A DNA stretch of 43,751 nt from Nevskia sp964451925 (GTDB lineage: Bacteria; Pseudomonadota; Gammaproteobacteria; Nevskiales; Nevskiaceae). Both the position numbers and the translations under genes were made by a program. Location: the NCBI GenBank assembly GCA_964451925.1, contig CAYVKA010000041.1, forward strand, positions 1 through 43,751. Direction: 5' to 3'. This document shows positions 1 to 7,685 of this stretch, piece after piece; positions within the stretch are counted from its first letter, which is position 1, and each line of letters opens with the position of its first letter. The notes below the pieces were generated by a model. It saw nothing but the letters and a program-made list of their open reading frames with translations, searched no databases and was not told where the DNA came from.

Positions 1-98
1 GCTCCTCATGTACTTCCAGTACACCTCGTCGCTCGCGCCTTGCCTGGCCCAAAATGGGGGGCAACGGCAGGGCAGGGACTTGTTCAGAGGTCCCCTAG
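1..98 (-). repeat. End of a dispersed repeat (CTAGGGGACC type), cut by the window edge
   Basis: Read on the minus strand, the stretch begins CTAGGGGACCTCTGAACA and runs off the window start. It holds a small palindrome (ATGTACT-tcc-AGTACAC, about 9-25) and no gene. The terminal CTAG at 95-98 includes the stop codon of the VWA gene. It shares the CTAGGG end with the repeats at 4845, 5691 and 43698, but the sequence then diverges, so it is probably a related but different family. Only one end is visible, so element length is unknown. Confidence 0.5.
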
Positions 99-1273
99 TG
101 GCTGAGGCGCCGGATGCCGCGATCCAGCCCGGCCAGCGTCAGCGGGAACATGCGGTCCTCGCCGATCAGCTGCTGGGTGGCCTGGATCGAAGGCGTGTAC
201 TCCCAGCGGTCCTCGTGCTCCGGATTGAGCCAGATGGCGCGCGGGAAGGTGTCGGTGAGGCGCTTGAACCAGACCGCGCCGGCCTCCTCGTTCCAGTGCT
301 CGACGCTGCCACCGGGGTGCAGGATCTCGTACGGGCTCATGGTGGCGTCGCCGACGACCACCAGCTTGTAGTCCGGCGTATAGCGGTGCATCACGTCGAA
401 CAGCGGGATGCGCTCGGCATGGCGCCGGCGATTGTCCTTCCACACGCTCTCGTAGAGGAAGTTGTGGAAGTAGAAATATTCCAGGTGCTTGAACTCGGTC
501 TTGCAGGCGGAGAACAGCTCCTCGCACACCTTGACGTGCGGGTCCATCGAGCCGCCGACGTCGAGGAACAGCAGCACCTTCACCGCGTTGTGCCGCTCCG
601 GCATCATCTTCAGATCCAGCCAGCCGGCGTTGCGCGCGGTGCCTTCGATGGTGCCGTCGAGGTCGAGCACGTCGGGGGCGCCCTCGCGGGCGAAGCGGCG
701 CAGCTTGCGCAGCGCCACCTTGATGTTGCGGGTGCCCAGCTCGACGCTGTCGTCGAGATTGCGGTACTCGCGCTTCTCCCACACCTTGACCGCCTTCTTC
801 TGCCCGCCCTCGCCGCCGATGCGCACGCCTTCGGGATTGTAGCCGCCGTTGCCGAAGGGGCTGGTGCCGCCGGTGCCGATCCACTTGTTGCCGCCCTGGT
901 GGCGCTCCTTCTGCTCCTCCAGGCGTTGCCTCAGCGTCTCCATCAGCTTGTCCCAGCCGCCGAGGGCCTCGATCTTGGCGCGCTCCTCCTCGCTCAGCAG
1001 CTTCATCGCCTCCAGCCGCAGCCATTCCTCGGGAATGGCCTTGTCGAAGCCCTCGAACACCTTGTCCACGCCCTTGAAATAGGCGGCGAAGGCGCGGTCG
1101 TAACGGTCGAACTGGCTCTCGTCCTTGACCAGGATGGTGCGCGCCAGCACGTAGAAATCGTCCAGGCTGAAGATGATGACGTGCTGGCGCATCGCATCCA
1201 GCAGCGCCAGGAATTCGCCCAGGCCCGGCTTCAGGCCGGCGGCGCGCAGGGTGAGGAAAAAGCCGAAGAGCAT
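95..1273 (-). CDS. CoxE-type von Willebrand factor A domain protein
   Basis: A 392-residue protein of the CoxE/COG3825 type. The start MLFGFFLTLR was chosen because family members begin there; longer frames upstream are low-quality arginine-rich translation. The N-terminal half is helical and charged (FDRYDRAFAAYFKGVDKVFEG). A glycine-rich linker with repeated GG follows at about residues 140-165. The VWA domain begins near residue 235 with a degenerate MIDAS motif (LDVGGSMDPHV instead of DxSxS), which is usual in this family. Such proteins normally work with a MoxR AAA+ ATPase as a chaperone pair for metal-enzyme maturation. No MoxR gene is in the window; the upstream same-strand neighbour is an adenylate cyclase, 67 bp away. 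Function is unknown. The TAG stop lies in the end of a dispersed repeat. Confidence 0.88.
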   Translation of the reverse strand: MLFGFFLTLRAAGLKPGLGEFLALLDAMRQHVIIFSLDDFYVLARTILVKDESQFDRYDRAFAAYFKGVDKVFEGFDKAIPEEWLRLEAMKLLSEEERAKIEALGGWDKLMETLRQRLEEQKERHQGGNKWIGTGGTSPFGNGGYNPEGVRIGGEGGQKKAVKVWEKREYRNLDDSVELGTRNIKVALRKLRRFAREGAPDVLDLDGTIEGTARNAGWLDLKMMPERHNAVKVLLFLDVGGSMDPHVKVCEELFSACKTEFKHLEYFYFHNFLYESVWKDNRRRHAERIPLFDVMHRYTPDYKLVVVGDATMSPYEILHPGGSVEHWNEEAGAVWFKRLTDTFPRAIWLNPEHEDRWEYTPSIQATQQLIGEDRMFPLTLAGLDRGIRRLSH

Positions 1274-1340
1274 GACGGGAACTGTAAACGATCCCGTGGA
1301 GCCGCGCGACGGGCGCCAACGGCGCCACGGCGGCCCCGCC

Positions 1341-4055
1341 CTACTTGTGATCCAGCGAGCGCACGCCGTCCCAATCCGCCGGCGGCGGCTGCGCCATGTA
1401 GCCACGGCAGCGCTGCAGGTAAAGCTGTGACGGATAGTCCGCCGGATTCAGCGCCAGCGCCTCGGCGAAGGCCTGCGCACCTTCCTGCCAGTCGCGCAGC
1501 CGGTAAGCGCGCAAGCCTTCGGCGTAGGCGGCCAGGCAGCGGTCGAGGTTGGGGAAGCTGTACTCGTCGTGATATCCCAGGGCCTCGTACACCGCCACCG
1601 GCTGGTCCTTGCCCTTGACCCGCAGCAGCTCGATCTCGCGCAGCGCCGTGGGCAGCGTCAGCGCCTCGGCTGTGGCCTGGGCCAGCAGCACCTTGACGCG
1701 GTATTCCTTGGTCGCGCCTTCCAGGCGCGAGGCCAGGTTGACGCTGTCGCCGATCACCGTGTACTCCATGCGCCGCGGCGAGCCGATGTTGCCGACCACC
1801 ACATCGCCGGTGGCGACGCCGATACCGATGTCGATGACCTTGCGCCCCGCCTCGCGGCGGCGCTGGTTGAGCGCGCTCAGGCGGCGCAGCATGGCGTTGG
1901 CCACCGCCACCGCGTTGTCGGCGTCGCGCGCCCCCTGGAACGGCACGCCGAACAGCGCCATCATGGCGTCGCCGATGTATTTGTCGAGCACGCCGCCATA
2001 CTGGAAGATGGCCTCGACCATCTCCTCGAAGTACTCGTTGAGCAGCGCCACGGTCTCGCGCGGGCCCAGCGCCTCGGCGGTGCTGGTGAAGCCGCGCACG
2101 TCCGAGAACAGGATGGTGCTGCGCTGGATCTGGCCGCCAAGCGCGGCCTCGCCGGCCTCGAGCAGCTGATCGGCCACCTCCTTGCTCATGTAGCGCGCCA
2201 TGGTGCTGCGCACGCGCTTCTCGCGCGTCTGGTCCTCGAACGACAGGATCACGCCGATGGCCTGGCCCTCGGCGTTCTTCAACGGCGTCGCGGTGAGGTT
2301 GACCGAGGCCACGGTGCTGTCCGGATGCACCAGCGCCGCGTCCGCGGCGAAATCGGCGCGGCCGCTCAGCTGCACCCGGTCGACGCTGCGCAGCACCCAT
2401 TCGTTGTCGCCGACGAACACCGCCACCGCCGGCTGCTGCAGGATCGCGCCCGCCTCGCGCCCGAGCATGCGCAGCGCCGCGCCGTTGGCGGTGATCACGC
2501 GGCGCTCGCGGTCCAGCGTGATGACGCCGTTGGTGGTGCTGGCCAGGATGTTCTCGTTGTAGCTCTTGACCGACAGCACCTCGTCGAACAGCTGGGCGTT
2601 TTCCAGGGCCACCGCGATCTGCGCGGTGAAGGCGCGCAGGCGCTGTTCGTCCTTCACCGTGAACACGCCTTCGCGCTTGTTCAGCACCTCGGTCACGCCC
2701 AGGCGTTGGCCCTTCTTGTTGACGATCGGCATGCACAGGATGGAGCGGGTGCGGAAGCCGGTGTGCAGGTCCACGTCCGGATTGAAGCGCGGATCGCCGT
2801 AGGGATTGGCCACGTTCTCACCCAGGCCGCTGCTGAACACCGCGCCGGCGATGCCGGCCCCGGCCGGGATGCGGATCTCCGCCGTCTGCAGGCCGACGCC
2901 GTAGCGCGACCACAGTTGCTGGTGCTCGGCGTCATAAACGAACAGGGTGCTGCGCTCGGCGTCGAGCAACTCGGTGGCGGCGCCCATGATGCGGCCGATC
3001 AGCACGTCGAGCTGCAGCTCGCCGGCCAGATCCTGCGCCACTTCGAGGATGCGCACTTCCTCGCGCAAGCCGTCGGTCATCAGGTTGAAGCCGCGCGTGA
3101 GGTCGGCGTATTCGTCGGTGTCCAGCACTTTCAGGTCGACGTCGAGATTGCCGCGCTCCACCTCGTTCATGCCGGCGATCAGCCGCGCCGCCGAGCGCGA
3201 CACCTCCTGCGCCGTCAGCACCGCCATGGCCACGGCGCCGGCGATGGTCACGGTCAGCGCCCCGCCGATCCAGCCCCACAGCGGCCACATCAGCTGGAAA
3301 CTGACGTGCACCCCCTGCGCACGCAGCATCTGGTCGACCTTGAACAGCACCGTGGTGGCGATGAACAGCAGCGGCAGCGCGGTGATGAACAGGCACAGGT
3401 ACAGCAGTTTGCTCTTCAGCTTGATGGCGATCAGCCGGCGCTGGTCGATGCGCGTCATTTCCGGGCAGTGCTGCCACAGGTACTCCACCACCGGCACCAT
3501 GTGGCGCGCCGCGACGAAGTACTCGATGGCGCCGTAGATCGGGCAGGCGAACAGCAGCACCAGCGCCGGGAACATGATGATCTGCCATACCGCGAAATCG
3601 CCCTGCCACAGCCAGTTGGTGAGCAGCAGCGAGCTGAGCGAGACCAGCGCGCCGAGCAAACCGCGCACCAGCGTCACGCGCAGGAAAGCGTAGTAAGGCA
3701 GGTTCAGCGCCCGCACCAGGGCCTGCGAGATGGCGGCGTGGGAGGGCGCCATGCCGCGGTCGAGCTGATCCCAGACCTCGCCCAGCGGCTTGTAGTAGCG
3801 GCGGATCAGCCACAGCTCCGGCACGATGAACAGGGCCACGAAAGGCGGGATCTGCGGCGTCAGCTTGAGCCACTGCTGCGGGCTGAACTGCAGGCCGAGG
3901 AAGCACAGCGTGATGGTGCCCAGCACCGCCGGGATCGAGCCCTTGATGAACAGCACGATGAAACCGCGATACAGCGCGCGCGCGTCCCCCGGGGCCGGAA
4001 GCGCCGCCATGGGCTGCTGCGCCGCGGTGGCCGCGGCTGATGATGCCGTCAGCAT
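1341..4055 (-). CDS. Membrane adenylate cyclase, class III, with HAMP, GAF and PAS domains
   Basis: A protein of about 904 residues. The first 285 contain around six hydrophobic segments in three pairs. A HAMP-like linker (about 285-335), a GAF domain (about 345-490), a PAS domain (about 500-610) and a class III cyclase domain (about 640-800) follow, then a TPR-like tail. The cyclase has both metal aspartates (FSDVRGFT, YIGDAMM), the lysine typical of ATP specificity (LDKYIGD) and the transition-state Asn/Arg pair (NLASR). It therefore probably makes cAMP at the inner membrane in response to signals read by the membrane, GAF or PAS modules. The start MLTASS was chosen because upstream codons overlap the divergent glycosylase; MAALPA at 4010 is an alternative. 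It may be cotranscribed with the VWA gene downstream. Confidence 0.9.
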   Translation of the reverse strand: MLTASSAAATAAQQPMAALPAPGDARALYRGFIVLFIKGSIPAVLGTITLCFLGLQFSPQQWLKLTPQIPPFVALFIVPELWLIRRYYKPLGEVWDQLDRGMAPSHAAISQALVRALNLPYYAFLRVTLVRGLLGALVSLSSLLLTNWLWQGDFAVWQIIMFPALVLLFACPIYGAIEYFVAARHMVPVVEYLWQHCPEMTRIDQRRLIAIKLKSKLLYLCLFITALPLLFIATTVLFKVDQMLRAQGVHVSFQLMWPLWGWIGGALTVTIAGAVAMAVLTAQEVSRSAARLIAGMNEVERGNLDVDLKVLDTDEYADLTRGFNLMTDGLREEVRILEVAQDLAGELQLDVLIGRIMGAATELLDAERSTLFVYDAEHQQLWSRYGVGLQTAEIRIPAGAGIAGAVFSSGLGENVANPYGDPRFNPDVDLHTGFRTRSILCMPIVNKKGQRLGVTEVLNKREGVFTVKDEQRLRAFTAQIAVALENAQLFDEVLSVKSYNENILASTTNGVITLDRERRVITANGAALRMLGREAGAILQQPAVAVFVGDNEWVLRSVDRVQLSGRADFAADAALVHPDSTVASVNLTATPLKNAEGQAIGVILSFEDQTREKRVRSTMARYMSKEVADQLLEAGEAALGGQIQRSTILFSDVRGFTSTAEALGPRETVALLNEYFEEMVEAIFQYGGVLDKYIGDAMMALFGVPFQGARDADNAVAVANAMLRRLSALNQRRREAGRKVIDIGIGVATGDVVVGNIGSPRRMEYTVIGDSVNLASRLEGATKEYRVKVLLAQATAEALTLPTALREIELLRVKGKDQPVAVYEALGYHDEYSFPNLDRCLAAYAEGLRAYRLRDWQEGAQAFAEALALNPADYPSQLYLQRCRGYMAQPPPADWDGVRSLDHK

Positions 4056-4185
4056 AGGCGGCCATGGTATCCAGCCTTTTGCCACAAGGCTATTCGCGCG
4101 GCGGACCTTCGTCACAGTCCGCGGCGGGATGAGAACGGCGCGGCTTTGCGGCATGCTAGCGCTGCCGCCCGCCCCATTCCACGCC

Positions 4186-4827
4186 ATGTTCGAGTCCGAA
4201 ACCCTGCGCGCCGCCGAGGCGCACCTGCGCCGGCGTGACAAAAAGCTGGCCCGCGTCATCGACGCGCACGGCCCCTGCACCCTGGCCGGCCGCCGGCGCG
4301 ACCCGTTCCACGTGCTGTGCAGCTCGATCATCAGCCAGCAGCTGTCATCCAAGGCCGCCGACACCATCCAGGCACGGGTGGCCGCCGCCACACTGGCCGG
4401 CGCGCGCTTCAAGCCCGGCCATTTCCTAGACATGACGCCGGAGGCGTTGCGCGCCTGCGGCCTGTCCAACGCCAAGGCCAAATGGCTCAAGGCGGCGGCC
4501 GAGATCCACCACGCCGACGCCGCTTATTTCCGCAAACTGGACCGGCTCGACGACGAGGCCGCCATCGAGACCCTCGACGCCCTGCCCGGCATCGGCCGCT
4601 GGACCGCCGAGATGTTCCTGATCTTCGCCCTGGGCCGGCTCGACATCTTTTCACTCGGCGACGCCGGCCTGCGCCGCGGCCTCAACCTGCTGCACAACCG
4701 GGGTGAAAAGCTCGACGACGAGGCTTCGCTGACGATCACCGCGAAGTGGGCTCCCTACCGCTCCATCGGCAGCTGGTACCTGTGGCGCGTGGCGGACACC
4801 AAGGCGGTCAGCAGCGAAAAGGCCTGA
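4186..4827 (+). CDS. DNA-3-methyladenine glycosylase II family (AlkA-like)
   Basis: A 213-residue HhH-GPD superfamily base-excision repair glycosylase that removes alkylated purines from DNA. The helix-hairpin-helix is at about residues 130-141 (LPGIGRWTAEM), followed by the catalytic aspartate region at about 155-162 (SLGDAGLRRGL). The N-terminal part carries the SSIISQQLS helix typical of the fold. It lacks the N-terminal domain of E. coli AlkA (282 residues) and corresponds to the short family form. The start MFESETL at 4186 was chosen because upstream codons overlap the divergent cyclase promoter region. It stands alone, and the MITE-like repeat begins 18 bp after its TGA stop. Confidence 0.9.
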   Translation: MFESETLRAAEAHLRRRDKKLARVIDAHGPCTLAGRRRDPFHVLCSSIISQQLSSKAADTIQARVAAATLAGARFKPGHFLDMTPEALRACGLSNAKAKWLKAAAEIHHADAAYFRKLDRLDDEAAIETLDALPGIGRWTAEMFLIFALGRLDIFSLGDAGLRRGLNLLHNRGEKLDDEASLTITAKWAPYRSIGSWYLWRVADTKAVSSEKA

Positions 4828-4844
4828 GGCCGCGCGGCGACCGG

Positions 4845-5065
4845 CTAGGGCCCGTTAACACGGATTGGGTCGCTGCGACGGCGGCTATTTTTGCGCAGCG
4901 CTTAGTCGGACAGGACGCGGCATGGTGATTCCATGCAAGTCCTGGCCGGCGTAGCGATGCGCAACAATGGCCCCGTCCCCCACCATGTTCGTGGGGGTTG
5001 CGCCCCCCGCTGTTATAAAAGCGGGGGGGCAACGCGGCGATCCAATCCGTGTTAACAGGCCCTAG
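4845..5065. mobile_element. 221-bp MITE-like element with 33-bp terminal inverted repeats
   Basis: The ends are inverted copies beginning CTAGGGCC(C/T)GTTAACACG; 30 of 33 positions match between the two termini. The element is flanked by, or ends in, CTAG on both sides, which fits a CTAG target duplication of the kind used by some IS5-family transposases (family knowledge; no transposase is present). The interior has three hairpins: CATGG-tgatt-CCATG near 4921, CCCCCAC-catgtt-GTGGGGG near 4977, and CCCCCCGC-tgttataaaa-GCGGGGGG near 5004. There is no coding content. The right-hand CTAG forms the TAG stop of the neighbouring minus-strand gene. Confidence 0.75.
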
Positions 5066-5352
5066 CGCCGCACCTGCACGTAGTGCCGCTCGCCGTTGCG
5101 CGGGTCGTAGTAGACCTCGGTCAGCCGGCCGCTGCCGGGGTCGACGAAGCGTTCGCCGGTGGCGGTCCAGCGCGGATCGGGCGCGCCCGGCTGCGGCGGC
5201 TTGTACTGCCAGCGCTCCCAGGCGATGCCGGCGGTGAGGACCAGCCCGAGCACCAGCAGCTGCGGCAGGATCGGGTAGAAGCCGCGCACGACGCACACCG
5301 CCGCCGCCAGCAGCAGCAGCACGCCCACCACCAGCAGCACCTTGCGCAGCAT
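5062..5352 (-). CDS. Small two-helix membrane protein, unknown function
   Basis: A 96-residue protein with two hydrophobic segments (about residues 4-22 and 28-45). A soluble tail follows, containing RFVDPGSGRLTEVYYDP and ending in YVQVRR. I do not recognise the family. Its ATG is one base after the TGA of the YbjQ gene (TGA-G-ATG), so the two are almost certainly translated from one message. The TAG stop is supplied by the end of the MITE-like element, so the natural C-terminus may have been altered by insertion. The pair lies between two same-orientation repeat ends (5041-5065 and 5691-5727). Confidence 0.75.
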   Translation of the reverse strand: MLRKVLLVVGVLLLLAAAVCVVRGFYPILPQLLVLGLVLTAGIAWERWQYKPPQPGAPDPRWTATGERFVDPGSGRLTEVYYDPRNGERHYVQVRR

Positions 5353-5353
5353 C

Positions 5354-5677
5354 TCAGCGCACCTGTTCCAGCACCACGGCAGTGCCGTAGGCCACGATCT
5401 CGCTCATGGTCTGGCCGATCTCGGCCGAGTCGAAGCGCATCATGACGATGGCGTTGGCGCCCATGGCGGTGGCGTTCTCCACCATGCGGTCAATGGCGTG
5501 GCGACGCGCCTCTTCCAGCAGCTGGGTGTATTCCGGGATCTCGCCGCCACCGAGCGAGCGCAAGCCGGCCATGATGTTGCCGCCGATGCCGCGGCTGCGC
5601 ACCACCACGCCGAACACCTGCCCCTTGGTTTCACGCACCCGGTGGCCGGCCACGTTTTCGCTGGTGACGATGATCAT
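5354..5677 (-). CDS. YbjQ/UPF0145 family protein
   Basis: A 107-residue protein that starts MIIVTSENVAGHR and contains the conserved GVVVRSRGIGGNIMAGL segment and the MGANAIVMMRFD segment of the YbjQ (DUF74) family. Members form small oligomeric beta-rich barrels; a heavy-metal-binding role has been suggested but the function is not established. The start at 5677 is supported by an ACAGGAG ribosome-binding site seven bases upstream. A longer frame (MDRCVAQELA) would read into the repeat end at 5691-5727 and is unlikely. It is coupled to the downstream 96-residue membrane protein. Confidence 0.88.
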   Translation of the reverse strand: MIIVTSENVAGHRVRETKGQVFGVVVRSRGIGGNIMAGLRSLGGGEIPEYTQLLEEARRHAIDRMVENATAMGANAIVMMRFDSAEIGQTMSEIVAYGTAVVLEQVR

Positions 5678-5690
5678 CGCAAGCTCCTGT

Positions 5691-5727
5691 GCAACGCAGC
5701 GATCCAATGACTGTCAACAGACCCTAG
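5691..5727 (-). repeat. Solo end of the CTAGGGTCTGTTGACA repeat family
   Basis: On the minus strand this reads CTAGGGTCTGTTGACAG and continues to GCGTTGC. It matches the repeat end at 43698 at 36 of 37 positions and is a more distant relative of the termini at 4845-5065. No matching inverted partner is seen close by, so it is a solo end or a remnant. It stops just before the ribosome-binding site of the YbjQ gene and may therefore carry or displace that gene's promoter. Confidence 0.7.
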
Positions 5728-5764
5728 TCTACGATGGGGCGAATTTGCCGGGGGAGCCGAAGTC

Positions 5765-6538
5765 ATGACCGTCAGCATCGAAAAGCAGGGCCGCGTCACC
5801 ACCGTGATCCTCAACCGTCCCGAGGTGCGCAACGCCATCGACCGCGCCACTGCCGACGCACTGGCCGAGGCCTTCCTGGCCTTCGACGCCGATGCGGGGG
5901 CCGACGCGGCGGTGCTGTGGGGCGCCGGCGGCCACTTCTGCGCCGGCGCCGACCTCAAGGCCCTGGCCAGCGGCAAGCCGCCGAACCGTGTCGAGGAGGA
6001 TGGCGACGGTCCGCTTGGGCCGACGCGTATGCGCCTGTCCAAGCCGGTGATCGCCGCCATCTCCGGCTACGCCGTGGCCGGCGGCTTCGAGTTGGCCTGC
6101 TGGTGCGACCTGCGGGTGATGGAGGACGACGCCGTGCTCGGCATCTTCTGCCGCCGCTGGGGCGTGCCGCTGGTCGATGGCGGCAGCATCCGCCTGCCCC
6201 GCCTGATCGGCCTGTCGCGGGCCATGGACCTGATCCTCACCGGCCGCCCGGTGCAGGCCATGGAGGCGCAGCAGATGGGCCTGGCCAACCGGGTGGTGCC
6301 CAAGGGCGACGCGCGCGCCGCCGCCGAGGCGCTGGCGGCGGAACTGGCGCGCTTTCCGCAGCTGTGCCTGCGCAACGACCGTCTCAGCGCCTACGAGCAA
6401 TACGACCTGGACCTGGAGCAGGCGCTGCGCAACGAGACGCACCGCGGACGCGAGACCCTGGGCAGCGGCGAAACCCTGCGCGGCGCCAGCCGCTTCGCCT
6501 CCGGACGCGGGCGCGGCGGCAGTTTCGAGGACCTCTAG
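5765..6538 (+). CDS. Enoyl-CoA hydratase/isomerase (crotonase) family protein
   Basis: A 257-residue crotonase-fold protein acting on an acyl-CoA thioester. Both oxyanion-hole segments are present (HFCAGADLK at about 58-66 and GYAVAGGFELA at about 101-111). The two catalytic glutamates of classical enoyl-CoA hydratase are not conserved: the region reads FCRRWGVPLVDGG, with Asp at the second position and no Glu at the first. This matches a known crotonase subfamily with a WGVPL-DGG signature, so hydratase activity should not be assumed. The C-terminus is Arg/Gly rich. It is a single gene, with a solo repeat end about 40 bp upstream. Confidence 0.88.
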   Translation: MTVSIEKQGRVTTVILNRPEVRNAIDRATADALAEAFLAFDADAGADAAVLWGAGGHFCAGADLKALASGKPPNRVEEDGDGPLGPTRMRLSKPVIAAISGYAVAGGFELACWCDLRVMEDDAVLGIFCRRWGVPLVDGGSIRLPRLIGLSRAMDLILTGRPVQAMEAQQMGLANRVVPKGDARAAAEALAAELARFPQLCLRNDRLSAYEQYDLDLEQALRNETHRGRETLGSGETLRGASRFASGRGRGGSFEDL

Positions 6539-6557
6539 CGCCGATCGCCGCCGGGGG

Positions 6558-6866
6558 CTACTGCCCCTGCGATTCGGGCACATTGGGCGCCACCGCCGCA
6601 GGCGGCGGCAGCAGGCCGCGGCAGTTCGGCGGCAAGGCCTCGTAGCCGGCCTTGTAATCCGCGCCGAGGCCGCCGGTGCGCTGGATCAGGTCGCCGGTCA
6701 GCTTGGTGCAGCTCACCAGCTGCTGCTGGTCGCCGGCGGCGGCTCCGGATGCCGGCTGCACGGCGCTGTGCGAACGCAGCGCGAAATAGGCCAGCAGGCC
6801 GACGACGAGCAGCGCCAGCAGCAGGGCCAGCATATTGCCGCGCTGACGCGAAGGCGGGTTTTTCAT
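6558..6866 (-). CDS. Small single-pass membrane protein, unknown function
   Basis: A 102-residue protein. A basic N-terminus (MKNPPSRQRGN) precedes one hydrophobic helix at about residues 12-30. A periplasmic Ala/Gly linker follows, then a tail with two cysteines (VSCTKL and PPNCRGLL) that could form a disulfide outside the cytoplasm. I do not recognise the family. It lies on the same strand as the hydrolase upstream, 38 bp away, and could be cotranscribed with it. It is convergent with the crotonase gene, 19 bp between stops. Confidence 0.65.
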   Translation of the reverse strand: MKNPPSRQRGNMLALLLALLVVGLLAYFALRSHSAVQPASGAAAGDQQQLVSCTKLTGDLIQRTGGLGADYKAGYEALPPNCRGLLPPPAAVAPNVPESQGQ

Positions 6867-6904
6867 GCCCTCAATTTAGCGCATCCCGGCCGCCGCGGCC
6901 GGCT

Positions 6905-7525
6905 TCAGAAGGCAAACCCCAGCGGCGCATACTGGCCCGAGACCGGCAGCGGGCGCAGCGGCCCGCGGCTCATGCGGCGACAAAGCTGGTGCATCAACTG
7001 CTGGCCCTCGGCCCATTCGCCCAGGCCGGAGTCGGCGTTGATATGGCCCTTGCGTCCCAGGTCGATGAATTCGCTGCCCCAGTCCGCCGCCCACCGCCGT
7101 GCCAGCGGCAGCGGCATCCACGGGTCATCGCCGCTGGCCACCACCGTGCTGGGGAACAGCAGCGGCACCTGCGGCAGCACCTGCTCCACGCCAAAGCGTT
7201 GCGGGTTGGCCGGCGCCACCAGCAGCGCGCCGGCGATCAGGTTGGACTGGAAAGTCTCGGCCCGCACCGCCGCCAGGCAGCCGAAACTGTGCGCCACCAC
7301 CAGGGCCGGCTCATCCAGCTCCAGCGCCGTCTCGACGATGCGCCGCGCCCAGCGGTCCAGGTCCGGCGCGCTCCAGTCGTCCTGCTGCACGCGCAGGAAC
7401 TGCGGGAAGCGGCGTTGCCACAAGGTCTGCCAATGCAGCGGGCCGCTGCCGCGCAGCCCCGGAACCACCAGCACCGGCCCGTCCCATTCCAGCCCGTCCA
7501 GTTTGAAATTGCCGAATACGCTCAT
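6905..7525 (-). CDS. RBBP9/YdeN-type serine hydrolase
   Basis: A 206-residue alpha/beta hydrolase of the RBBP9 family. The early segment VVPGLRGSGPLHWQTLW is typical. The presumed catalytic triad is Ser in AHSFG (about residue 81), Asp in SGDDPWM (about 132) and His in KGHIN (about 160). Substrates of bacterial members are largely unknown. There is no signal peptide, so it is cytoplasmic. Upstream, at 7607-7640, is a short AT-rich patch (TATAAAAAAAACTTTATTAA on the plus strand) that stands out from the GC-rich background and may hold its promoter. Confidence 0.88.
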   Translation of the reverse strand: MSVFGNFKLDGLEWDGPVLVVPGLRGSGPLHWQTLWQRRFPQFLRVQQDDWSAPDLDRWARRIVETALELDEPALVVAHSFGCLAAVRAETFQSNLIAGALLVAPANPQRFGVEQVLPQVPLLFPSTVVASGDDPWMPLPLARRWAADWGSEFIDLGRKGHINADSGLGEWAEGQQLMHQLCRRMSRGPLRPLPVSGQYAPLGFAF

Positions 7526-7685
7526 TGCCTGCTCGCCATCCGTAAAGGTGCCGCGGAGGCGGCACCGGATGCACAGGAGCTTAGGGCGACGCAGACCGGA
7601 CTGGAAGTTATAAAAAAAACTTTATTAATACCGTTCAGGCCTAAGAGGGCCGCGCATTCGGCCACCGCCCGGCACGGGTCTGTGG

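Noticed and set aside
1569..4040. An open frame of more than 800 codons antisense to the adenylate cyclase
   Set aside because: Composition is Gln/His/Arg/Ala noise and every cyclase motif is on the other strand.
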